Shown in pieces: positions 7,335 to 15,081 of a stretch of DNA of 64,000 nt (position 1 is its first letter; the number at the start of each line of letters is the position of its first letter). Location: the NCBI RefSeq assembly GCF_017873815.1, contig NZ_JAGGKQ010000003.1, positions 62,001 through 126,000 of the forward strand, given 5' to 3'. The notes beneath the pieces are model-generated. The model searched no databases. It was not told the origin of the DNA and saw nothing but the letters and a program-made list of their open reading frames with translations. Origin of the DNA: Halorubrum alkaliphilum (GTDB taxonomy: Archaea > Halobacteriota > Halobacteria > Halobacteriales > Haloferacaceae). The position numbers and the translations under genes are program-made.

Positions 7335-7335
7335 C

Positions 7336-8001
7336 GTGTTACGGGCGACCTTCACCGGCTCGTCGTACGTGGGGGTCTTCGCCCGCGCGGTCGACGACCT
7401 CCTCCTCGTCAGACCGGATGTCGACGACGACCTCGCCGACGAGCTCGGCGCGGAACTCGACGCGGACGTGCTCGCGACGACCGTCGGCGGCTCCAACACC
7501 GTCGGCTCGCTCGTCGCCGGCAACGAGAACGGCGTGCTCGTGTCTGAGCGCGCCACCGATCGCGAGCGCGAGCGGATCGCCGAGGCCGCGGACCGCGAGG
7601 TCCGCGAACTTCCCGGTCGGATAAACGCCGCCGGCAACGTCGTCCTCGCGAACGACTACGGCGCGTACGTCCACCCGGACCTCCCGCGCGAAGCGATAAC
7701 GACGATCAAGGAGACGTTGTCGGTGCCGGTCGAACGCGGCGATCTCGCCGACGTTCGAACGGTCGGCACCGCCGCGGTCGCCAACGACACCGGCGTCCTT
7801 TGCCACCCGAAATCACGGGAAGAGGAGCTACAGGCCGTCGAAGACGCGCTCGACGTCCGGGCCGACCTCGGCACGATCAACTACGGCGCGCCCCTCGTCG
7901 GTTCGGGGCTCATCGCCGGCAACGACGGCTACGTCGTCGGCGAGGACACGACGGGCCCCGAGCTCGGCCGCATTGAGGAGACGCTCGGATTCATCGACTG
8001 A
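7336..8001 (+). CDS. eif6: Translation initiation factor aIF6 (anti-association factor)
   Basis: The protein has 221 residues starting at GTG 7336 ([21 protein letters not shown]), one base after the L31e stop. Repeated modules such as [33 protein letters not shown] and [15 protein letters not shown] give the five-fold pseudosymmetric propeller of IF6. The factor binds the 50S subunit near L23/L24e and stops premature joining with 30S. The length is as expected for archaeal IF6. The next real gene begins 451 bases later, an unusual break in this operon caused by an inserted gene fragment. Confidence 0.97.
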   Translation: MLRATFTGSSYVGVFARAVDDLLLVRPDVDDDLADELGAELDADVLATTVGGSNTVGSLVAGNENGVLVSERATDRERERIAEAADREVRELPGRINAAGNVVLANDYGAYVHPDLPREAITTIKETLSVPVERGDLADVRTVGTAAVANDTGVLCHPKSREEELQAVEDALDVRADLGTINYGAPLVGSGLIAGNDGYVVGEDTTGPELGRIEETLGFID

Positions 8002-8109
8002 CGGTGTTGTGGTACTCGGTCCTCTCTCCCTGTTTCTAAGCTACCGTACCGTGGCGTCGTCGCTCCGACGGCCATCGAGTACACAGGCAGCCAAGGCGAC
8101 TGCCCCGGG

Positions 8110-8325
8110 GCTTGGCCCTGGGGTGAGTTCACCGGTCTCACGGAGTACGACGGCGACGTTCGAGGGATCGAGGACCTCTCTTCTGCCGCCGAGGAGGACG
8201 AGGTGTTCGGCGTTCTCGGACCGAATGGAACCGGAAAGACGACGGCGGTCCGCACGCTTCTCGACGTTTTCGGACCGACGAGCGGCGGCGGACGCCTGCT
8301 CGACCACAGCGCCACCGATGAGGCT
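8110..8325 (+). pseudogene. Decayed N-terminal fragment of an ABC transporter ATPase
   Basis: Frame 1 reads FTGLTEYDGDVRGIEDLSSA, then EVFGVLGPNGTGKTTAVRTL and a PTSGG motif, ending around ATDEASLRRAR. This is the first 60-70 residues of an ABC-2-type ATPase, with an intact Walker A GPNGTGKTT. There is no proper start: the upstream part of the frame reads GDCPGAWPWGEF, unlike any ATPase. After LRRAR homology stops, with no Q-loop, signature or Walker B. The fragment lies between eif6 and rpl18a and is most simply a leftover of an insertion and deletion. Confidence 0.75.
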
Positions 8326-8409
8326 TCGCTTCGTCGCGCTCGGCGGCCTGTTCGCTCTGTTGATGTTCGAGTCGCTGACGGCGGGTGTCGGCGGAGGGTT
8401 CCGCTCTCG

Positions 8410-8418
8410 GTTTTTAGG
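8410..8418 (+). promoter_or_regulatory. TATA-like box before rpl18a
   Basis: GTTTTTAGG lies about 35-40 bases before rpl18a. It would give rpl18a-pfdA-ftsY their own start, which may be needed because a gene remnant separates them from eif6. Confidence 0.4.
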
Positions 8419-8452
8419 AAGATACTTCCCTGTCGCTGCCGGATCCATGGAT

Positions 8453-8629
8453 ATGAGTACCTACACGGTGAGTGGACGGTTCCAGAGTCGAGACGGCTTC
8501 CAGCCGTTCACCAAGGACGTCGAGGCGGAGAACGAGGATCTCGCCCGCGAGCGTATCTACACGCAGGTCGGTAGCCAGCACAACCGGAAGCGTACCCAGA
8601 TCGACATCGAGGAGGTGTCCGCGGCATGA
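8453..8629 (+). CDS. rpl18a: 50S ribosomal protein L18Ae (L20a/LX)
   Basis: The protein has 58 residues (MSTYTVSGRFQSRDGFQPF, then RERIYTQVGSQHNRKRTQ), the single-domain archaeal LX form. The ATG at 8453 gives the usual MSxYTVSGRF start; an ATG at 8447 would add two residues. The stop overlaps the pfdA start as ATGA, so the two are coupled. Confidence 0.95.
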   Translation: MSTYTVSGRFQSRDGFQPFTKDVEAENEDLARERIYTQVGSQHNRKRTQIDIEEVSAA

Positions 8630-9081
8630 TGGGTGGCGGACAACAGCAGCTCCAGCAGCTCTCCCAGGAGCTTCAGGCGCTCGACGAAGAGATCGAGGCG
8701 CTCGAAGCCGAGATCGAGGAGTACGAATCGGAGAAAGCCGACATCGACGACGCGGTCGAGGCGATCGAGACGCTCGATACGGGCGAGACGGTACAGGTTC
8801 CGCTCGGCGGCGGCGCGTACCTCCGTGCCGAGGTTCAGGACATCGACGAGGTCATCGTCTCGCTCGGCGGGAACTACTCCGCGGAGCAGGGACAGGACGA
8901 CGCGATCGACGTCCTCCGACGCAAACAGGAGGCACTCGACGACCGGATCGAGGAAACGCAGGCGGAGGTCGACGAACTCGAATCCGAGAGCCAGGAGCTC
9001 GAACAGCAGGCCCAGCAGATGCAACAGCAGATGCAACAACAGCAGATGCAGCAGATGCAGGCGCAGGCGGACGACGAGTGA
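8626..9081 (+). CDS. pfdA: Prefoldin subunit alpha
   Basis: The protein has 151 residues. A first coiled coil (residues 5-45), a short beta section (TGETVQVPLGGGAYLRAEV and VIVSLGGNY) and a second coiled coil (about 90-130) give the prefoldin alpha plan. The hexamer captures unfolded proteins and hands them to the thermosome. The tail is exceptionally glutamine- and methionine-rich (about residues 124-147, repeated QQMQQ), longer than usual. A GGAGG sequence precedes the start, and a second ATG follows directly. Confidence 0.96.
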   Translation: MMGGGQQQLQQLSQELQALDEEIEALEAEIEEYESEKADIDDAVEAIETLDTGETVQVPLGGGAYLRAEVQDIDEVIVSLGGNYSAEQGQDDAIDVLRRKQEALDDRIEETQAEVDELESESQELEQQAQQMQQQMQQQQMQQMQAQADDE

Positions 9082-9092
9082 GGTAGCCGACC

Positions 9093-10211
9093 GTGTTCGA
9101 CGGACTGAAGGACAAGCTGAGCAGCTTCCGAGAGGACGTCGAGGAGTCGACCGCGTCGGACGAACCCGCCCCTGAGGGCGACGAATCCGAGGCCGAGTCG
9201 AACTCGACGGAGAGCGGCGAGGTTGCCGACGCCAGCGCGGACGCTGCGGCGACGGCCGCTAGTACCGAGTCCGAGGCGGCCGACGGCGATGACGCCGAAT
9301 CGGCGGATTCCGACGGTAACGAACCGAGCACCTTCCAGCGTGCGAAGGCGTTCGCGACCGGCCGGATCATCATCGAGGAGGAGGACCTCGAAGACCCGCT
9401 GTGGGACCTCGAGATGGCACTACTGGAAAGCGACGTGGAGATGAGCGTCGCCGAGCGGATCCTCGACACCGTCCGCGAGACGATGCTGGGCGAGTCGCGA
9501 AAACAGGTCGAGACGACCGGTGAACTCGTCGAGGCGGCGCTTCACGACGCGCTACTCGACGTCATCGCGGTCGGCCAGTTCGACTTCGAGGAGCGGATCG
9601 CCGAGGGAGAGAAGCCGGTCACGATCGTCTTTACCGGCGTCAACGGCGTCGGCAAGACGACGACGATCGCCAAGCTCTCGGAGTGGCTCGCCGACCGCGG
9701 CTACTCGTCCGTGCTAGCGAACGGCGACACCTATCGGGCGGGGGCGAACGAACAGATCGGCGAGCACGCCGACCGGCTCGGCCGTGAACTCATCTCACAC
9801 GATCAGGGTGGCGACCCTGCTGCCGTGATCTACGACGGGATCGAGTACGCACAAGCCAACGACATCGACGTCGTACTCGGCGACACTGCCGGTCGACTCC
9901 ACACGAGCGACGACCTGATGGCCCAACTCGAGAAGATCGACCGCGTCGTCGACCCCGACATGACCCTGTTCGTCGACGAGGCGGTCGCCGGACAGGACGC
10001 AGTCAACCGCGCGAAGGAGTTCGACGCGGCCGCGGAGATCGACGGCGCGGTGTTGACGAAGGCGGACGCGGACTCCTCCGGCGGGGCCGCAATATCCATC
10101 GCGTACGTCACGGGCAAGCCGATCCTCTTTTTGGGGACCGGTCAGGGCTACGACGACATCGCCCGGTTCGATCCGGAAGCGCTGGTCGACAGCCTCCTCG
10201 GCAACGAGTGA
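9093..10211 (+). CDS. ftsY: Signal recognition particle receptor FtsY
   Basis: The protein has 372 residues from a GTG at 9093 (VFDGLKDKLSSFREDVEE). An acidic A domain of about 75 residues, rich in Glu, Ser and Ala, precedes the helical N domain and the GTPase G domain. Visible GTPase motifs are GVNGVGKTTTIAKL (about 184-197), NGDTYRAGA, DTAGRLHTSDDL and TKADADSSGGA, and the C-terminus carries the GTGQGYDD motif. It docks SRP-ribosome complexes at the membrane for co-translational insertion. Only 11 bases separate it from pfdA. The length and motifs are normal. Confidence 0.97.
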   Translation: MFDGLKDKLSSFREDVEESTASDEPAPEGDESEAESNSTESGEVADASADAAATAASTESEAADGDDAESADSDGNEPSTFQRAKAFATGRIIIEEEDLEDPLWDLEMALLESDVEMSVAERILDTVRETMLGESRKQVETTGELVEAALHDALLDVIAVGQFDFEERIAEGEKPVTIVFTGVNGVGKTTTIAKLSEWLADRGYSSVLANGDTYRAGANEQIGEHADRLGRELISHDQGGDPAAVIYDGIEYAQANDIDVVLGDTAGRLHTSDDLMAQLEKIDRVVDPDMTLFVDEAVAGQDAVNRAKEFDAAAEIDGAVLTKADADSSGGAAISIAYVTGKPILFLGTGQGYDDIARFDPEALVDSLLGNE

Positions 10212-10271
10212 CTGACCCTCCTCAGTGAATCGGTCACGAGGTTTTATTATGTGGAACGCGAAAGGAAGAAG

Positions 10272-10490
10272 ATGACCGACGCGTCGGGCGATGTCACGTT
10301 CAGCGACGGATACGTCGTTCCGATAACCGGCTTGCTCGCGTTCCTGTTCGCGTTGATGGCCGGAATGAGCGTGTTTCCGGCCTTGTCCGGCTCTCCGGGC
10401 GACCTCGTGCTTCCCGTCATCTTCGGGGCGGCGAGTCTCGTCTGCCTTCGAGTGCGTAGTTCCCACGTTACGGTCGGCGATGACACGTGA
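10272..10490 (+). CDS. Small two-helix membrane protein, function unknown
   Basis: The protein has 72 residues. Two hydrophobic segments are visible, ITGLLAFLFALMAGMSVF (about 18-35) and VLPVIFGAASLVCL (about 46-60), joined by a Ser/Gly/Pro turn. The ATG at 10272 was preferred to an in-frame codon at 10251, because the extra residues (ERERKK) sit in the leader next to a TTTTATTATG box. It has no recognised domain and no obvious partner. Confidence 0.65.
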   Translation: MTDASGDVTFSDGYVVPITGLLAFLFALMAGMSVFPALSGSPGDLVLPVIFGAASLVCLRVRSSHVTVGDDT

Positions 10491-10642
10491 GCGGTCGTGG
10501 CCGCTCTCTCGATCCGGGAGTACTGGTGTAACCGTATTCAGGCGATGAAACGGGATCCCGACGGGGGTTCGATTCGATCACGCGGGGGACTGGATCGTCC
10601 GACACCGAACCCGTTAACCGCCCGGGACGCCGGATCCAAGCC

Positions 10643-11392
10643 ATGACTTCGCCTTCGGATGTCGGCGGCGAGATCGGCTTCGACATCGACGTCCGAGATG
10701 TCGACGCGGTCGCCGACCGACGCGACGAACTGGTCGCGTCGGTCCGCGATCACGCGGGGACGATCGCCTACCAGCTCGCGCGGCTTCAGGGGGGCGACTA
10801 CGGCCGCACCGAGCTGTCGACCCCCGGCGGAGAGTGGACGGTCAAGCACGAGGCGGGCGAGCTGGAGTTCCTCCTCTTTTCACCGAATCGGGGATCCGAC
10901 ACCTACGTCGTCTCGACGAAACGGCCGCCGGACCCGGCCGGACTGGCCACCGCGCTCGACGACTACGCGAACATGGTCGCCGCGTGGAACGACTACGTCG
11001 AGTCGCTGTCGGGCGTGCTCGACGGCGTCACCGCCGATTTCCCGGAGCCCGAATCGACCGACGGCGTCGTCGCCGAACGGGACCGGGTGCTCGACGCGGT
11101 TCGAGAGACCTGCGGCGTCATCGCCGGCGAGATACACCGCTACGAGGGCGACGACTACGGGACCTTTACAGCCCGCGTCGACGGCGACCGCTGGGAGCTC
11201 AAGTGGGACGAGGGGGCCGTGTCGTACCTCCGCGTGGGTGGGTCCGGCGGCGTCTACCTGCTCTCGCAGTACGAGGCACCCTCCGCGGCGGATGTCCGCG
11301 AGTACGCCGATCCGTTCGCCGGGTTCGTGGAGGCGTACAACGAGTTCGTCGCGGAGTTGGAGAGCGACCTCACGCGCGTCGACATCTCCTAA
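10643..11392 (+). CDS. Conserved haloarchaeal protein with an internal duplication, function unknown
   Basis: The protein has 249 residues made of two similar halves. In the first, RDELVASVRDHAGTIAYQLA, GGDYGRTELSTPGGEWTVKH and FLLFSPN appear; in the second, RDRVLDAVRETCGVIAGEIH, GDDYGTFTARVDGDRWELKW and SYLRVGG fill the same order, and each ends in a helix with AWNDYVESL or AYNEFVAEL. Each half is helix, three or four strands, helix. No catalytic motif is seen, and both halves appear soluble. Its stop overlaps the stop of the convergent gene by four bases. Confidence 0.8.
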   Translation: MTSPSDVGGEIGFDIDVRDVDAVADRRDELVASVRDHAGTIAYQLARLQGGDYGRTELSTPGGEWTVKHEAGELEFLLFSPNRGSDTYVVSTKRPPDPAGLATALDDYANMVAAWNDYVESLSGVLDGVTADFPEPESTDGVVAERDRVLDAVRETCGVIAGEIHRYEGDDYGTFTARVDGDRWELKWDEGAVSYLRVGGSGGVYLLSQYEAPSAADVREYADPFAGFVEAYNEFVAELESDLTRVDIS

Positions 11393-12018
11393 GCGGACGA
11401 CTGGGGGTCCTCGCCGAGCGCCCGCCAGCACCAGACGAACCGCTGGCCGGCAGTTACGTGGGTGAAGACGGCGAGGAACGCGAGCGTCCACTCGACGAGC
11501 GAGAGCCCGTACACCGTCGGGTCGACGACGGTCCCCACGCCGGCAACGACGCCCACGAGCAGGAGGATGTCCGCCCGGCCGAGCAGCCCGCCATAGATCC
11601 GATCGAGGCCCAGCGCCTCCGCCTGCGTCCCGAGGTATGCGGTGAGCAGAACGCCCGTGAGCGCAAGCATTCCAAGGAGGTACTGCTCGACGCCCACCGC
11701 GAGCCCCCCGAGGATCAACACGTCACCGTAGCGGTCGAGGACGTGATCGAGGAAGTCCCCGGCGTCGGAGGCGGTGTCGGTCGCGCGAGCGAGCGCGCCG
11801 TCGAGGACGTCGAAGAAACCGGTGACGAGCACGAGGAGGGCGGCGGGGCCGTACCACGACGGATCGCTTCCGCCGACCACCAGGGCGTACCCCCCCGCAG
11901 CGGCCGTGAACACGGACAGCGTCGTGATCGCGTTCGGGGAGAGGCCGATCCGCTCGGCGGCGGCCACGAACGGGCGTATCGCTCGCGTCGCCAGCGGCCG
12001 CAGACTGTCCAGCGTCAT
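11389..12018 (-). CDS. CDP-alcohol phosphatidyltransferase family membrane enzyme
   Basis: The protein has 209 residues and about six membrane helices. The family signature DGxxARx8GxxxDxxxD is complete (DGALARATD, then GDFLDHVLD, about residues 72-94). Such enzymes swap CMP of CDP-archaeol for an alcohol phosphate, giving archaetidyl-inositol, -glycerol or -serine lipids; which one cannot be told. The gene faces away from purK, and a long inverted repeat lies in the shared promoter region. Confidence 0.9.
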   Translation of the reverse strand: MTLDSLRPLATRAIRPFVAAAERIGLSPNAITTLSVFTAAAGGYALVVGGSDPSWYGPAALLVLVTGFFDVLDGALARATDTASDAGDFLDHVLDRYGDVLILGGLAVGVEQYLLGMLALTGVLLTAYLGTQAEALGLDRIYGGLLGRADILLLVGVVAGVGTVVDPTVYGLSLVEWTLAFLAVFTHVTAGQRFVWCWRALGEDPQSSA

Positions 12019-12048
12019 CGCCGCCGATCGCCCTCGCGCTGTGATGGC

Positions 12049-12117
12049 ATCCGTACCGCTCGCTACTCGCGCATACGGGATAAAAAGCGCGGGGCGCGAG
12101 TAGCGGGCGGTACGGAT
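12049..12117. repeat. 24-base inverted repeat in the promoter region between a lipid synthase gene and purK
   Basis: The arm at 12049-12072 (starting ATCCGTACCGCTCGC) and the arm at 12094-12117 (ending GGGCGGTACGGAT) are complementary at 23 of 24 positions. The 21-base spacer contains GGGATAAAAAGCG, a TATA-like box readable on either strand. The site lies 31-99 bases upstream of the minus-strand gene and 74-142 bases before purK. Confidence 0.85.
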
Positions 12118-12190
12118 CGAGGCGCGGTGCCGTCAGTGATCCTCGGCGCTCTTGGCAATCCTTATTCGATGTCCCGAGGATGGCTGTCAC

Positions 12191-13387
12191 ATGTCCATTA
12201 CGCTACCCGGCCCGACGCTCGGCGTCGTCGGCGGCGGCCAGCTCGGACGGATGCTGGCCGAGGCGGCCGCGCCGCTCGGCGTCGACATCGTCGTGCTCGA
12301 CCCGACTCCCGACTGCCCGGCCGCGCCGGTCGCCCGCGACCAGATCGTCGCCGACTTCGACGACGCCGACGGGATCTTCGAACTCGCCGACCGCGTCGAC
12401 GCGCTCACCTTCGAGATCGAGCTCGCCGATCCAGACGTGCTGGCGGCTGCCGCCGCCGAACACGACGTGCCGGTCCATCCGGACCCCGACACGCTCGAAA
12501 CCATTCAGGACAAACTCGTTCAAGCGGAGGCGCTCGCGGACGCGGGGATCCCGGAGCCTGAGTTCGTCGCGACCGCGACGAGCGAGGGGCTCGAACGCGT
12601 CGTCGAGGAGTTCGGCGGCGTGATGCTCAAAGCCCGGACGGGGGGGTACGACGGTCGCGGAAACGTTCCCGTTGCGGACCCCTCCGAGGCGGCGGACGCC
12701 CTCGCCGAGGTCGGCGGCGACGCCATGGCGGAGCGGTTCGTCGAGTTCGAGCGCGAGCTCGCCGTGATGGGCGTCAAGGGGGCGAACGGGGAGACGCGGA
12801 CGTATCCCGTCACGGAGACGGTTCACCGCGAGGAGATCCTTCGCGAGAGCGTGACGCCAGCCCCTGCGGGCGACGACGTCCTCGAACGCGCCGAGAGCGT
12901 CGCGAACGACGTGCTTGACGTCCTCGACGGCCGCGGCGTCTACGGGATCGAGCTGTTCGAGACCGCCGACGGCGACGTGCTCGTCAACGAGATCGCACCG
13001 CGCCCGCACAACTCCGGCCACTGGACGATCGAGGGGGCGCGGACCTCGCAGTTCGAGAACCACGTTCGGGCCGTCCTCGGGTGGCCGCTCGGCCCGACGG
13101 ACCTCGTCGCGAACGCGGTCACGGCGAACCTACTCGGCGACGTGGACGAGACCGGACCGGCGACGCTTCGCGGCGTCGACTCCGTCCTCGCCGCGCCCGA
13201 CGCCGATATCCACTGGTACGGGAAGGCGGACGTCCGGCCGCTTCGGAAGATGGGTCATCTGACGGTAACGGGATCGAGCGGATCCGGCGACGACCCGGGC
13301 GACGCGCGCGACGCGTTGCTGTCGCGGGCACGGACGCTCCGCGACGAAACGACGTTCCGGGACGAAACGACGCTCCGGGACGAGTAG
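12191..13387 (+). CDS. purK: 5-(carboxyamino)imidazole ribonucleotide synthase PurK
   Basis: The protein has 398 residues with an ATP-grasp fold. It converts aminoimidazole ribonucleotide, bicarbonate and ATP to N5-carboxy-AIR in purine synthesis. The signatures GVVGGGQLGRMLAEAA (about 10-25), LKARTGGYDGRGN, AERFVEFERELAVMG and EIAPRPHNSGHWTIEG are intact. The ATG at 12191 fits homologous starts. The last residues are an 18-base tandem repeat (RDETTL, RDETTF, RDE). The usual partner purE is not adjacent; the next gene runs towards it. Confidence 0.95.
   Translation: MSITLPGPTLGVVGGGQLGRMLAEAAAPLGVDIVVLDPTPDCPAAPVARDQIVADFDDADGIFELADRVDALTFEIELADPDVLAAAAAEHDVPVHPDPDTLETIQDKLVQAEALADAGIPEPEFVATATSEGLERVVEEFGGVMLKARTGGYDGRGNVPVADPSEAADALAEVGGDAMAERFVEFERELAVMGVKGANGETRTYPVTETVHREEILRESVTPAPAGDDVLERAESVANDVLDVLDGRGVYGIELFETADGDVLVNEIAPRPHNSGHWTIEGARTSQFENHVRAVLGWPLGPTDLVANAVTANLLGDVDETGPATLRGVDSVLAAPDADIHWYGKADVRPLRKMGHLTVTGSSGSGDDPGDARDALLSRARTLRDETTFRDETTLRDE
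13337..13386 (+). repeat. 18-base tandem repeat at the 3' end of purK
   Basis: Units begin at 13337, 13355 and 13373 (core GACGAAACGACG) and encode RDETT repeats. The third unit is cut by the stop codon. Confidence 0.85.
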
Positions 13388-13431
13388 CGTGACCCGGTCG
13401 ACGTGACGATCCCCGCCCCGTTCGTTCCGCG

Positions 13432-15000
13432 TCACCAACTCGAGAAACCGCCCGAAACGAGCGTCTCCGACTGGTTTTCAATGTAGGCCCGCTGCATCCC
13501 GTGGACCGCGTCGGCGAACGTCTCGCCGTCGTCGAGACGGGTCCGGATCGCCTCGCGCTTCCAGTCCGCCGGAGTGGTCCCGTGGTCGGCTCGATAGCGG
13601 AGCGGGGCGAGCCACGATTCCGCCTCGTCCTCCGAACAGCCCGCGGTCACGAGTCCCGCAGCGGCGTGATCGAGGAGATCCGTAAACAGCGTCTCCGCGT
13701 CCGTGGTGTGTTCGCCGTCGTAGCCGATCCACTCCATGTCGGCGTCGATCCCGTCCGCGACTGCCGCGTAGAAGTTGTCGCGGGCGATCTCCCAGTCGAG
13801 GCCGATGATGGGGTGTTCGTGTCGTGGAAGCGCCTGCATCAACCCCGCGAAGGCGGCCTGAAAGGCGATCGAGTCCCGGACGGTCGGCTGGGCCGCCACG
13901 GGCCTGAACTCGATGCGAGCGTTCGCGCTCGACCGGCTCGCTCCCTCGAACACCGGTCGTACCCACCGCCAGTAGGTGCCGTGTTTCGTGCGGAAGGTGG
14001 CGAACGCGTCGTCGTAGCGGTCGGAGTCTCCGGACTCGGGCATCGGGATCATCGTTTCGTCGCCCGCGATCCGGTCGACCGCCTCCTCGATGTCGTGGAA
14101 GTCCTTCGGGAACCGGACCTTGTTCGCGTCGGTGTGAGCGTTGAGAACCGACTCGAACACGTGGATGCGGTTCTCGGTCGCGCCCTCGTCGAGGACGCGC
14201 TCGCCGTCCCAGTCGTCGTCGTACAGGTCCGGCGGCAGGACCGGGGAGTTGACGCCCAACGCCAGCAGCGGCCCGGCGATCCGAAGCGCGTATCGGAAGT
14301 GGACCGGGAGGGTGTCGGCCTGTGCGACCTGATAGTGGGGCTGGATCGACGTGATGAGGCTTTCCGGCATCACCGTCTCCGCCGACAGCGACACGCCAGG
14401 AACCTCCAGCGAGGTCGATCCGCCGCCGCTCCCTTCGCTCCGATCGGTCGACTCGCCCGCGTTGGCCATCGCGTGATAGCGGGCGGCATCGCTCATGTTG
14501 ACCGCGACCGTGATCCCGTCGACGTCGACGTTGTCGGTGAGATAGCCCCGGGCGGTTTCGCCGGCGGGAGGGATCGTCCAGACGCCGTCGGAGACGAGCC
14601 GCATCCCCTCGACGCGGGCACAGTTCTCGGCGGCCTCCAGCCGAGCGCGCACCTCGGAGAGCTGGGCCCGGAGTCCGTGATCCGAGAGCGGCTGTGGACT
14701 GGTACACATCTCCGCGTTGTGAAGGCCGAGCTCCTTCTCGAATCCCATCAACTCGAGGAGTCGCCGCGGAACGCGCATCAGGGCGTACTCGCCGGCGCGC
14801 GACTCCTCGCTCCAGCGACCGTCGGCGACCGCGTAGAACTCGTACTCGAACCCCACGATCGACTGGTGGTTGTCGAAGACGCCGTCGTGTAATCCCTGTT
14901 TGACGACCTCCGCCTCCTCCTCGGCGCGCGCGGTGAACTCCTCCGCGTCAACGGCGAGCGCCTCCCGGACGCCGTCGGCGAGGGCCGACTCGGTGCTCAT
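13432..15000 (-). CDS. Glutamate-cysteine ligase-like (GCS2/YbdK-type) enzyme
   Basis: The protein has 522 residues. Signatures of the carboxylate-amine ligase fold are VGFEYEFYAV (about 50-59), LGLHNAEMCTSPQPLSDHG (about 91-109), SIQPHYQV, SRSSANARIEFRPVAAQPT and a C-terminal IGLDWEIARDNFYAAV. Haloarchaea use gamma-glutamylcysteine as their main thiol, so thiol synthesis is plausible. The family also contains ligases with other substrates, and I cannot tell which this is. It is convergent with purK and divergent from ligA, with a CTATATTAAAAGC box between. Confidence 0.8.
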   Translation of the reverse strand: MSTESALADGVREALAVDAEEFTARAEEEAEVVKQGLHDGVFDNHQSIVGFEYEFYAVADGRWSEESRAGEYALMRVPRRLLELMGFEKELGLHNAEMCTSPQPLSDHGLRAQLSEVRARLEAAENCARVEGMRLVSDGVWTIPPAGETARGYLTDNVDVDGITVAVNMSDAARYHAMANAGESTDRSEGSGGGSTSLEVPGVSLSAETVMPESLITSIQPHYQVAQADTLPVHFRYALRIAGPLLALGVNSPVLPPDLYDDDWDGERVLDEGATENRIHVFESVLNAHTDANKVRFPKDFHDIEEAVDRIAGDETMIPMPESGDSDRYDDAFATFRTKHGTYWRWVRPVFEGASRSSANARIEFRPVAAQPTVRDSIAFQAAFAGLMQALPRHEHPIIGLDWEIARDNFYAAVADGIDADMEWIGYDGEHTTDAETLFTDLLDHAAAGLVTAGCSEDEAESWLAPLRYRADHGTTPADWKREAIRTRLDDGETFADAVHGMQRAYIENQSETLVSGGFSSW

Positions 15001-15081
15001 GAAATGGCCGGACGGGCCGCTATATTAAAAGCCTCGCGGCCGCACCGGCGTCCTTTTGAACGGCGATCACCGATCCCGGGC

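Noticed and set aside
8335-8400. Hydrophobic stretch GGLFALLMFESLTAG considered as an ABC permease remnant
   Set aside because: It is too short to assign and lies in a different frame from the ATPase fragment; it may equally be chance.
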